From contig QWDA01000015.1 of NCBI GenBank assembly GCA_003605175.1, positions 1-61,982 on the forward strand: a stretch of DNA of 61,982 bases, written 5' to 3'. The notes beneath the pieces are model-generated. The model was not told where the DNA came from. It was given only the letters and a program-made list of their open reading frames with translations, and ran no database searches. Shown in pieces: positions 25,096 to 32,346 of the stretch. Each line of letters begins with the position of its first letter. The first letter of the stretch is position 1. Origin of the DNA: Paracoccaceae bacterium. Its GTDB lineage: Bacteria > Pseudomonadota > Alphaproteobacteria > Rhodobacterales > Rhodobacteraceae. A program made the position numbers and the translations under genes.

Positions 25096-25668
25096 ATGCA
25101 GAACGGCTATGTCTTCGGCTACGGTTCGCTGGTGAACCGCCGCACCCACGACCATGACGGGGCCGTGCCCGCCCGGCTGCGCGGCTGGCGCCGGGCCTGG
25201 CGGCATACCACGCTCCGACCCCTGGCGTTCCTGACCGCGGAGCCCGATCCCGGGGCCGAGATCGACGGCCTCGTCGCCTGCGTCGCGGCCGCCCAGTGGA
25301 CCGCCCTTGACGCCCGCGAAGGCGCTTATGACCGCGTGCGCGCTCTCGACGTCTTCCATGGCCTCGCCCATCGCCCGGAGATCCAGGTCTACACAATCCC
25401 GCACGGCAAGCATGCCGCCGCGACCGGCGCCTGCCCGGTGCTCCTCAGCTACATCGACACCGTCGTCCAGGGCTTCCTCGCGGAGTTCGGCGAAGACGGC
25501 GTCGCGCACTTCTTCGCCACCACCGCCGGATGGGATGCCCCCATCGCAGACGACCGCGCCAGACCGATCTACCGCCGTCACCAGAGCGTATCGCCGGCCG
25601 AGCGGGCCCTCGTCGATCGCCACCTCGCCGGCCTCGGCTGCCGGCTGGTTCCGCCGCCCATCCCTTGA
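25096..25668 (+). CDS. Gamma-glutamylcyclotransferase-like protein
   Basis: A 190-residue protein of the GGCT/AIG2-like fold. The N-terminus VFGYGSLVNRRT contains the substrate-binding YGSL loop, and the conserved Glu appears in DAREGAYDR. The family opens gamma-glutamyl amines or dipeptides to 5-oxoproline. The specific substrate is uncertain, and a longer C-terminal half (with FATTAGWDAP) is not typical of ChaC enzymes. It is divergent from the riboswitch-controlled operon. Confidence 0.75.
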   Translation: MQNGYVFGYGSLVNRRTHDHDGAVPARLRGWRRAWRHTTLRPLAFLTAEPDPGAEIDGLVACVAAAQWTALDAREGAYDRVRALDVFHGLAHRPEIQVYTIPHGKHAAATGACPVLLSYIDTVVQGFLAEFGEDGVAHFFATTAGWDAPIADDRARPIYRRHQSVSPAERALVDRHLAGLGCRLVPPPIP

Positions 25669-25843
25669 CCATGCCTGCGGCGCTTCTGGCGACGGCATCG
25701 CGTCCCGGGAACTGCGCGCGCCCACAAGGCGTTGATCCTCCGTATCAAGATCTGCGATTCGCGACAGGTTGCCAGCCTCACGGCCAGTGAAAGCAGGGCG
25801 TCTGCCCGACGAAGATCGCGCGTCTCGCCCTTGGAGGTCTGCG

Positions 25844-26374
25844 ATGCTGATAATCCGGGTTTGTCTGCTTGTTCTGATGGTCTCCGCATCGCTGCGGGCC
25901 CAGGCCGAAGACTGGTCCGGAGCCTATGTCGGCGGCCAGATCACACGGCTCAAGTTCGACATCAACGACGGCGCCGCTTTGTCGCTCGACGGGATCAAGG
26001 GCACTTCCGGTCTTCACGCCGGATACGCGCAGGATTTCGGCCGGTTCGTGACTGCGGCGGAACTGGAATACGACCGCACCGTCATCGACCTCGACACCCT
26101 GGGAGAGCTCGACAACGCCCTGCGCATACGGACGCTTTGGGGTTACGACCGGGGCCGGTACCTGCCCTATGCCGTGATCGGCTATGGCTGGGGCGACCTC
26201 CGCGGCGGCCCGGTGGATACCTCCGAGGGGCCGCTTTTCGGGATTGGCGTGACCTATCTGATGTCACCGACGATCAGCGTGGGCGCGGAGCTCACGAAGC
26301 ACTGGTTCAACGGCGAAGGCGGGCTCGACGGCGATGCCGAGAACCTGTCACTCCGGATCGCCTACCGTTTCTGA
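25844..26374 (+). CDS. Outer-membrane beta-barrel protein
   Basis: A 176-residue protein with a signal peptide (MLIIRVCLLVLMVSASLRAQA) followed by eight alternating amphipathic strands starting at WSGAYVGGQITRLKF. It ends in the outer-membrane sorting pattern LRIAYRF. This is typical of small OmpA/Omp25-like porin-fold proteins of alphaproteobacteria. The ATG at 25844 is chosen because GGAGG precedes it and the signal peptide starts there. The role may be structural. Convergent with gltX; gap 7 bp. Confidence 0.85.
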   Translation: MLIIRVCLLVLMVSASLRAQAEDWSGAYVGGQITRLKFDINDGAALSLDGIKGTSGLHAGYAQDFGRFVTAAELEYDRTVIDLDTLGELDNALRIRTLWGYDRGRYLPYAVIGYGWGDLRGGPVDTSEGPLFGIGVTYLMSPTISVGAELTKHWFNGEGGLDGDAENLSLRIAYRF

Positions 26375-26381
26375 CCGGGGC

Positions 26382-27704
26382 TCAGACCTTCGGCCGCGCC
26401 TGCAGAAGCGGCATCACGTCGGCCATCTCGGGCCCCTTCGCCCGGCCCGTCAGCGCCAGCCGCAGCGGCATGAACAGACCCTTGCCCTTGCGGCCGGTCT
26501 TTTCCTTGACCGCCCGGGTCCAGTTGCCCCAGCTCTCGGGGCCGTAGGGCGGCTCGGGCAGGAGCGCCAGCGCATCGATCACGAAATCGCGGTCCTCGTC
26601 CGCCACGACCGGTGCCGCCTCGCCCCGGATCACCTGCCACCATTCGGCCGCGGCGCCGCGGGTGCCGATGTTCTCGCGCACCACCTCCCAGAACCGCGGC
26701 GCCAGCGCGTCGGGCAGGCCCAGCGCGCGCAGCTCCCCGGCCACGGCGTCGTATGGCGTCGCGCCGACCACCCGCGCGGTCAGCGGCCCGAGATCGGCCT
26801 CGTCGAACTTGGTCGGCGCCGCGCCGAAACGCGACACGTCGAACCCCTCGACGATCTCGGCGAGCGAGGTGCGGAGCTCCACCGGGTCGGAGGAGCCAAG
26901 CCGCGCCATCAGCGAGAGCACCGCCATCGGCTCGATGCCCTGGTCCCTCAGATCGCGCAGGGACAGGGTGCCGAGCCGCTTCGACAGCGCCTCGCCCTGA
27001 GGACCGGTCAGCAGCGAATGATGCGCGAAGCGCGGGGCTGAACCGCCGAGCGCCGCGATGATCTGAAGCTGCGTCGCGGTGTTGGTCACGTGGTCGGCGC
27101 CGCGCACGATGTCGGTCACGCCCATTTCCACGTCATCCACCACCGACGCCAGCGTGTAGAGGTACTGCCCGTCACCCCGGATCAGCACCGGGTCCGACAC
27201 GCTGGCCGCGTCGATCGAGATCGGCCCGAGGATCCCGTCCTGCCACTCGATCCGCTCCTGATCGAGCTTGAAGCGCCAGTGCCCTGCCCCGCGCTCCTCG
27301 CGAAGCCGCGCGCGGTCCGCGTCCGAAAGCGCCAGCGCGGCCCGGTCATAGACCGGCGGCTTGCCCATGTTGAGCTGCTTCTTGCGCTTGAGATCGAGCT
27401 CCGTCGGCGTTTCGAACGCCTCGTAGAGCCGCCCGTCCGCGCGGAGCCGGTCGGCCGCCGCATCATACCGGTCGAGCCGGAGCGACTGCCGTTCCTCGCG
27501 GTCCCAGGTCAGGCCCAGCCATTCCAGGTCCTCGCGGATCGCATCGACATACTCCTGCTTCGACCGCTCCGGGTCGGTATCGTCGAAGCGCAGGATGAAC
27601 GTCCCGCCCGCCTTGCGCGCGATCAGCCAGTTGAACAGCGCGGCGCGGAGGTTGCCGATATGTATGTAACCCGTCGGCGACGGGGCAAAGCGGGTGACGG
27701 TCAT
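26382..27704 (-). CDS. gltX: Glutamyl-tRNA synthetase
   Basis: A 440-residue class Ic synthetase charging tRNA-Glu (possibly also tRNA-Gln in a transamidation system). The HIGH-type motif is FAPSPTGYIHIGNLRAA at residues 7-22 and the KMSKS-equivalent is EALSKR at 239-243. It is at the short end of the family range, matching the second GltX form found alongside a longer copy in many Rhodobacteraceae. The ATG at 27704 begins MTVTRFAPSPTG; an upstream in-frame start adds unrelated sequence. Confidence 0.95.
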   Translation of the reverse strand: MTVTRFAPSPTGYIHIGNLRAALFNWLIARKAGGTFILRFDDTDPERSKQEYVDAIREDLEWLGLTWDREERQSLRLDRYDAAADRLRADGRLYEAFETPTELDLKRKKQLNMGKPPVYDRAALALSDADRARLREERGAGHWRFKLDQERIEWQDGILGPISIDAASVSDPVLIRGDGQYLYTLASVVDDVEMGVTDIVRGADHVTNTATQLQIIAALGGSAPRFAHHSLLTGPQGEALSKRLGTLSLRDLRDQGIEPMAVLSLMARLGSSDPVELRTSLAEIVEGFDVSRFGAAPTKFDEADLGPLTARVVGATPYDAVAGELRALGLPDALAPRFWEVVRENIGTRGAAAEWWQVIRGEAAPVVADEDRDFVIDALALLPEPPYGPESWGNWTRAVKEKTGRKGKGLFMPLRLALTGRAKGPEMADVMPLLQARPKV

Positions 27705-27777
27705 CCTAGTCTCCTGATCCGCGCGGGAAATTCCACACCCCGCGCGGATTGTCCAGTTCACCCGCCGGGTTCGGGCC

Positions 27778-28779
27778 TCAGGCGACTTGCGAGGCGCGCG
27801 TATCCGCGGCGCGCACCCGGGTCCGGACCAGCGTCTGGTTCAGCAGCACATAGGCGATCTCGCCGAAGGTCGCGGGGCCGGAGAAGCTCCCGGTCTTCTT
27901 GCCCTCGAGCTCGCCATAGAGATAGTTCAGGATGCAGTTGCACGACATCTCGTGGCTGCCGTCCCCGATGACCTTCTCGGCGAAGACCTGGGCATAGGCG
28001 CCCGGCGATTTCGCGATCCGGTACTCGGCCCCGGCGATGACCGGCGCGTAGAAGGCAACGCCCGTATCATCCACCGTCTGGAACGAGACGTTCACCGACA
28101 TGCCGGCATAGTTCGCCACGAGCGGCAGCTGCGTGTCGATGCCCTTGCTGCGAATATAGCCGGCGAAATCGACCTCGGCGCCGTTGACCACGGCGCGGCG
28201 CGCCGAAAAGCCGGTTTCCGGGAACATGATGCGGTCGCCCGTCTGGTCCTGGGTGAACAGGTTGATGATGTCCACATCGGCGACCTTGTCTTCGGGGATC
28301 GCGACATTGAGCAGGACGGCGCCGTCCTCATGGACCTGGCCGGTCGATCCGTCGAAGACCTTCGGCGTCACCGTGCCGAGATCGTCGAGATGCACGCCGG
28401 TGATCCAGCCGACCAGCGGCTGATCGAACAGCCCGGGATACCGCGCGCCATTGATCGCGAATTCCTGGTGCGAAGGGCTCATGGCCGGGATCAGGATCGA
28501 CGCGAAGCCGCCGTCGAAGCGGTTCCTGGTGAGCGTCGGCAGCGCCTCGCGGCTGAAATGCGTCACGCGGGCATCGGTGGCGTCGTCGAGCTCGGTGACG
28601 AACACCTGTTCCAGGTCCATGCGTCCGCCGTCCTCGAGCACGAAATAGACCGAGGTTCCGCCGATCCATTTGCCCCTGGGCAGCCTGGCCAGCGCGGCTT
28701 CCGAGCCGGCCACGACCATGACACCGCCGAACTCGATCCGTTCGGCCGCCTCCGCGATCGTCATCATCTTGTTCTTCAT
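27778..28779 (-). CDS. Conserved protein of unknown function with a FIST-C-like tail
   Basis: A 333-residue soluble protein without signal peptide. I do not recognise a characterised family with certainty. Its C-terminus reads SCNCILNYLYGELEGKKTG and then FSGPATFGEIAYVLLNQTLV. This is reminiscent of the cysteine plus G-[FY]-x4-GEI-x-N-x-T end of FIST_C sensory domains, so a small-ligand-binding role is possible. AGGAGGAAATTTTCC before the ATG is a near-perfect ribosome-binding site overlapping the stop of the 69-residue upstream gene. The two form a tight unit. Confidence 0.6.
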   Translation of the reverse strand: MKNKMMTIAEAAERIEFGGVMVVAGSEAALARLPRGKWIGGTSVYFVLEDGGRMDLEQVFVTELDDATDARVTHFSREALPTLTRNRFDGGFASILIPAMSPSHQEFAINGARYPGLFDQPLVGWITGVHLDDLGTVTPKVFDGSTGQVHEDGAVLLNVAIPEDKVADVDIINLFTQDQTGDRIMFPETGFSARRAVVNGAEVDFAGYIRSKGIDTQLPLVANYAGMSVNVSFQTVDDTGVAFYAPVIAGAEYRIAKSPGAYAQVFAEKVIGDGSHEMSCNCILNYLYGELEGKKTGSFSGPATFGEIAYVLLNQTLVRTRVRAADTRASQVA

Positions 28780-28792
28780 GGAAAATTTCCTC

Positions 28793-29002
28793 CTAGAACA
28801 GGGCGATATCGCCGGCGGCGACGCTGTTGCTCGCGAAATAGCTGTGCAATTCCGAGATCTTGGCCTTCAGACTGCCGGGGTCGGATCTCGCTTCGCGGCG
28901 CAGTCGCGCGACGAGGATCTTGGTTGCCAGGGCTGCGTCGGCCAGATCCCTCTCACTGGTGATGACACGCTGCCAGCAGGGATCCGTGGGATCGGGAATC
29001 AT
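28793..29002 (-). CDS. Small conserved-looking protein (69 residues), partner of the FIST-like gene
   Basis: A 69-residue, mostly helical, charged protein (DLADAALATKILVARLRREAR, shortened here) with no signal peptide, cysteine pair or recognised motif beyond a single CW near the start. Its TAG overlaps the ribosome-binding site of the following gene (13-bp gap), so the pair is translationally linked. It is divergent from the metallopeptidase gene. Function unknown. Confidence 0.6.
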   Translation of the reverse strand: MIPDPTDPCWQRVITSERDLADAALATKILVARLRREARSDPGSLKAKISELHSYFASNSVAAGDIALF

Positions 29003-29109
29003 CAGGCACCCTCCGTTGATCGATAGGCGGGAAATAGGTGCGGGCAGTTAAGCCCGGGTTTAGAGTCGCGGTCGTTTACGCGCCGAGTTCGCGGCGTTAT
29101 TCCGGCGCC

Positions 29110-29514
29110 ATGGACCATGCCCAGACGACCGCGCCCGATACGGGCGACCTCGAAACCATGGTGGCGCGGGCGATCGCCGCGCTGCCCGCGCCCTATCGCG
29201 CCGCGGCAGCCGAGGTGGTGCTGCGCATCGAGGATTTCGCCTCCGACGCAATCCTCGACGACCTCGGCCTCGAAGACCCGTTCGAGCTCACCGGCCTCTA
29301 CGAGGGCATCCCGCTCACCGAGAAATCCATCGCCGACCAGCCGCTTGGCCCCGACGTGATCTGGCTGTTCCGCCGGCCGATCCTCGATGAATGGTGCAGC
29401 CGGGGCGACATCGCGCTCGGCGATCTCGTGACCCATGTCTATGTCCACGAACTCGCCCATCATTTCGGCTGGTCCGATGCCGAGATCGCCCGCATCGACC
29501 GCTGGTGGGAATGA
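29110..29514 (+). CDS. Zinicin-like metallopeptidase family protein
   Basis: A 134-residue protein with an HExxH zinc motif, VHELAHHFGWSD (near residues 116-127), the signature of the small DUF1025/zinicin-like family. Upstream blocks PFELTGLYEGIPL and DVIWLFRRPIL are typical of the family. It is probably a small cytosolic zinc protein; proteolytic activity has not been shown for most members. The ATG at 29110 is preferred to one 24 codons upstream because the family sequence begins here. Confidence 0.85.
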   Translation: MDHAQTTAPDTGDLETMVARAIAALPAPYRAAAAEVVLRIEDFASDAILDDLGLEDPFELTGLYEGIPLTEKSIADQPLGPDVIWLFRRPILDEWCSRGDIALGDLVTHVYVHELAHHFGWSDAEIARIDRWWE

Positions 29515-29615
29515 CGCCCCGCGCGTGCGAAGGCCGTTGATCCGCGCGGGTTTTGGCGCCAATCTACCCCAGATTGCAGACGGATGTTTCAGGCAACCAT
29601 TTTCGGGAGAGCGCC

Positions 29616-30011
29616 ATGAACGACTTTCAGACCCACTTCGCCTGGGCCGTTGGGGAAACCCTGCAGGGCGGCATCGTCACGGCGCGCGGCGTGTCCGGCA
29701 ACCGCAAGGGCGTGCTCAACCATATCTGCCGCACCTACAGCCGGCGCGAGCGGGCCAATGCCATGCGCTTCATCAATTTCCTCGACGAGATGCCGGTCGA
29801 CCAGGCGGGCGGAAAGACGCCCTTCACCTGCGCGGAACCGCAGGCGATCATCGACGTGCTGCTCCAGGGCGCGGACCCGTACACGGTGTGGATCAAGAAC
29901 ATCAAGACGAAGAAGGAGACCCGCACGCCCTGCGCCGCACTCTGCGGAAACTACCTTCGACGCCTGGGGACGGGATACCGGCTCGACTGGAAGTACATTC
30001 TGCGCAACTAG
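29616..30011 (+). CDS. Putative deaminase-fold zinc protein (C-A-E / P-C-x3-C)
   Basis: A 131-residue protein not assignable to a named family by eye. It has FTCAEPQAIIDVLLQGA (Cys72-Ala-Glu74) followed, 31 residues after the Glu, by TPCAALCGNYL (Pro105-Cys106-x3-Cys110). This is the arrangement of zinc ligands and proton shuttle of the cytidine-deaminase-like superfamily, (H/C)-x-E and P-C-x(2-4)-C, with Cys replacing His. An N-terminal strand pattern (GGIVTARGVSG) is compatible with the fold. GGGAGAGCGCC precedes the ATG. No toxin or immunity partner is next to it. The substrate is unknown. Confidence 0.5.
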   Translation: MNDFQTHFAWAVGETLQGGIVTARGVSGNRKGVLNHICRTYSRRERANAMRFINFLDEMPVDQAGGKTPFTCAEPQAIIDVLLQGADPYTVWIKNIKTKKETRTPCAALCGNYLRRLGTGYRLDWKYILRN

Positions 30012-30082
30012 ATCAGGGACCTGCGCGGGTCTCTTCCGGCGCGGTTTGCCGCTCCCGTCCGGAACCCGCCGGAGAAACCCGC

Positions 30083-30121
30083 TTGACGCCCCCTGCCCGG
30101 CGCCTTCTGTTAGCGCCAACA
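30083..30121 (+). promoter_or_regulatory. Promoter with LacI-type operator upstream of the PfkB kinase
   Basis: A TTGACG box at 30083-30088 is followed at 30108-30121 by TGTTAGCGCCAACA, a near-palindrome (6 of 7 pairs) with the central CG typical of LacI-family operators. It lies 16 bp before the kinase ATG. No LacI-family gene is in the window, so a regulator elsewhere would be needed. Confidence 0.5.
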
Positions 30122-30137
30122 AGCGACGGGGCAGGCC

Positions 30138-31088
30138 ATGAAGGCACATATCCTCACCATCACGCTCAACCCGACGGTCGATTACGCGACCTCCGCGCCC
30201 GGGGTCGAGCCGGGCCCCAAGCTGCGTTGCACCGAGCCGCAGATCGACCCGGGCGGCGGCGGCATCAACGTAAGCCGGGCGATCCGCAACCTCGGCGGCC
30301 AGTCCGTGGCGCTGATCGCGATCGGCGGCGCGACCGGGGCGCATCTTTTGCAGCTCCTTGCGCTCGAGGGCGTGGCCACCGTCGCCTTCCAGGGCCCCGG
30401 CGAAACCCGGCAATCCGTCTCGGTCACCGACAGCGTGACCGGCGAACAATACCGCTTCGTCATGCCCGGCCCGTCCTGGCGCGAGGACGACATGCCGCGC
30501 GCGCTCAACACCGTCGACCAGGCCACCGGCGAAGGCACGCTCGTCGTGCTCTCGGGCTCGCAACCTCCCGGCGTCGCGAAGGAATTCCCCTCGATCCTCG
30601 CGAACCACGTCGCCGGGCGCGAGGCGCGGATCATCGTCGACACCTCGGGCCCCGCGCTGTTCGACCTGGTCGAGCGCCCGAGCGGCGAGATCCATACCCT
30701 GCGCATGAACGGTGAGGAATGCGAAGAACTGGCGGGCCACCCGCATCCCCTGCCCGCCGACACCGCGAGTTTCGCGCAGGACCTCGTGTCCCGCGGCGTC
30801 GCCCGCAACGTGATCGTCGCCCGCGGCGCCGACGGCTCGGTCCTCGCCAATGCCGAGGGCGCCTGGCACGCGGTGGGCGCCGAGGTGCCGGTGGTCTCCA
30901 AGGTCGGCGCGGGCGACAGCTTCGTCGGCGCCTACACCCTCGCGCTGGCCCGCGAATGGAGCGCCGCCGACGCGCTCCGCTTCGGGGTCGCCGCCGCCTC
31001 CGCCGCGGTCACCAGCGAGGCGACAAGGCTCTGCGACCGGACGCTGACCGAGACGCTCCTCGACCAGTGCCGGATCGCGGCAATCTGA
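30138..31088 (+). CDS. PfkB-family hexose kinase (1- or 6-phosphofructokinase type)
   Basis: A 316-residue ribokinase-fold sugar-phosphate kinase. The N-terminus MKAHILTITLNPTVDYATSA is typical of PfkB/FruK/LacC. GGGGINVSRAIRNLGG is the substrate-binding block, and VSKVGAGDSFVGAYT carries the catalytic Asp and anion hole. It phosphorylates fructose-1-P, fructose-6-P or tagatose-6-P. The neighbouring galactoside operon makes a tagatose-6-P role conceivable, but the gene has its own operator. The ATG follows GGGGCAGGCC. Confidence 0.88.
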   Translation: MKAHILTITLNPTVDYATSAPGVEPGPKLRCTEPQIDPGGGGINVSRAIRNLGGQSVALIAIGGATGAHLLQLLALEGVATVAFQGPGETRQSVSVTDSVTGEQYRFVMPGPSWREDDMPRALNTVDQATGEGTLVVLSGSQPPGVAKEFPSILANHVAGREARIIVDTSGPALFDLVERPSGEIHTLRMNGEECEELAGHPHPLPADTASFAQDLVSRGVARNVIVARGADGSVLANAEGAWHAVGAEVPVVSKVGAGDSFVGAYTLALAREWSAADALRFGVAAASAAVTSEATRLCDRTLTETLLDQCRIAAI

Positions 31089-31229
31089 TCCTGCGCACCC
31101 GCAATCCATTGTTCTGCCACAAGATCTGTCCGTTCCCTCCGAACAGCGGACGGTGACGGAAACTGCGATCCGACGTCTGCCCGTCTCGGCGAACGCGGAG
31201 ACCCGGGCTCCCGGCGCCGCACGGGCCTC

Positions 31230-32189
31230 TCAGCCCGCGTCATGGCTCCCGCGAGCCAAGTCCGTTTGCAACTGGCCGTGAACGGCAAGGAACGGATTTC
31301 CCATGCGGGCGCTTTTGCGGAAAGCGGCCGGGGACATTCCGTTTCCCTTGCCGAACGCTTCGTAGAATGCCGACAAGGACGGGAATCCGCTGTCCAATGC
31401 CACGCTCGCGACCTTGGCGTCGGTCTCGGTCAGCAGCATCCGCGCATGTGACAGGCGCGCCCGCATCAGGTGCTGCTTGATGCTGACGCCCATGACCCTT
31501 CGAAACAGCTTGCCCGCCCGTCCCGACGAAAGGTTGGCGGCTCTCGCGATGTCATCGACATTGATCGGGATGGTGAAGTTATCCGCGATGCAGCGCAGCA
31601 TCGCCTCGACGCGCAACATCGCCTGACCGGTGATCTCGACCTGCTTCGGGGCGTCACGCGGAGACAGCAGGGTCTCCCAGCTTTCCAGGGCCAGCCGTCT
31701 CAGTCGGGTTTCGATTTCGGCAAGATGCGTGCGGCGCCAGGGTGCGGACTTGCGGTCCCGCTCGGCAAAGAGACGGTCGAAGAACCGGACGTCGTCTTCG
31801 GTCGGGGAGGTCGCGCAAATCACCGCTCCGCCCAGTATCGCATCGACCAGCTTGGTTGGCAGGCCCCAGCGCACGAACTGGCCGAGCGAAAGGTAGATAT
31901 TGGTGATCTGTCCCTGCCCGCGGACCTCGGCAACGCGATGCGGGGCTGCTCCCCAGAAGACCGTCAGCCGGTTCGACCTCAGGGCCGCCACGTCCCCCGA
32001 GAAGGAATACCGCATCTCGCAGCCCTGGAGGAAATTGATCTCGACCGACGCGTGATGATGGTAGGGCGTGTCGAAGAGCTTCGGCACGTGCCGCTCGATC
32101 AGGTAGTCATTTGGCGAGGGAACGCGCGTCCGGTCGACCTGCCTGGAGAACGGCACCAGGTCCGCCGGATCACTGGTTCTTGGCGACAT
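31230..32189 (-). CDS. AraC-family regulator of the galactoside operon
   Basis: A 319-residue regulator. The N-terminal cupin sensor (about residues 35-130) contains YHHHASVEINFLQGC and FSGDVAAL. The C-terminal double HTH contains INVDDIARAANLSSGRAGKL and VASVALDSGFPSLSAFYEAFGK. The layout resembles MelR-type activators. The ATG at 32189 is chosen because GGGGGGACTGCC precedes it; upstream in-frame codons run into the operator region. It is divergent from the ABC importer operon, with three CCGAA-type sites between, and probably activates it in response to a galactoside. Confidence 0.9.
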   Translation of the reverse strand: MSPRTSDPADLVPFSRQVDRTRVPSPNDYLIERHVPKLFDTPYHHHASVEINFLQGCEMRYSFSGDVAALRSNRLTVFWGAAPHRVAEVRGQGQITNIYLSLGQFVRWGLPTKLVDAILGGAVICATSPTEDDVRFFDRLFAERDRKSAPWRRTHLAEIETRLRRLALESWETLLSPRDAPKQVEITGQAMLRVEAMLRCIADNFTIPINVDDIARAANLSSGRAGKLFRRVMGVSIKQHLMRARLSHARMLLTETDAKVASVALDSGFPSLSAFYEAFGKGNGMSPAAFRKSARMGNPFLAVHGQLQTDLARGSHDAG

Positions 32190-32235
32190 CGGTGGCAGTC
32201 CCCCCTTTATCCGCGCAAGTGTCGCCGGCAGGCTA

Positions 32236-32289
32236 GCCGAAATTCGGCATCCGCCGAAGCATTTTCGGACTGATGCGACCGAAAACCGG
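32236..32289. promoter_or_regulatory. Cluster of CCGAA inverted sites between AraC regulator and importer
   Basis: GCCGAAATTCGGC at 32236-32248 is a perfect 6-bp inverted repeat around one base. CCGAA at 32254-32258 with TTCGG at 32264-32268 forms a second (5-bp spacer). CCGAAAACCGG at 32279-32289 supplies a third half-site. Three related sites within 54 bp in a divergent region suggest binding by the AraC-type regulator. Confidence 0.55.
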
Positions 32290-32346
32290 AAGTTAACGCA
32301 TTCGAAACGTGCGCAGATGTCGGTCATCACAAGGGAGGGTAAATTT

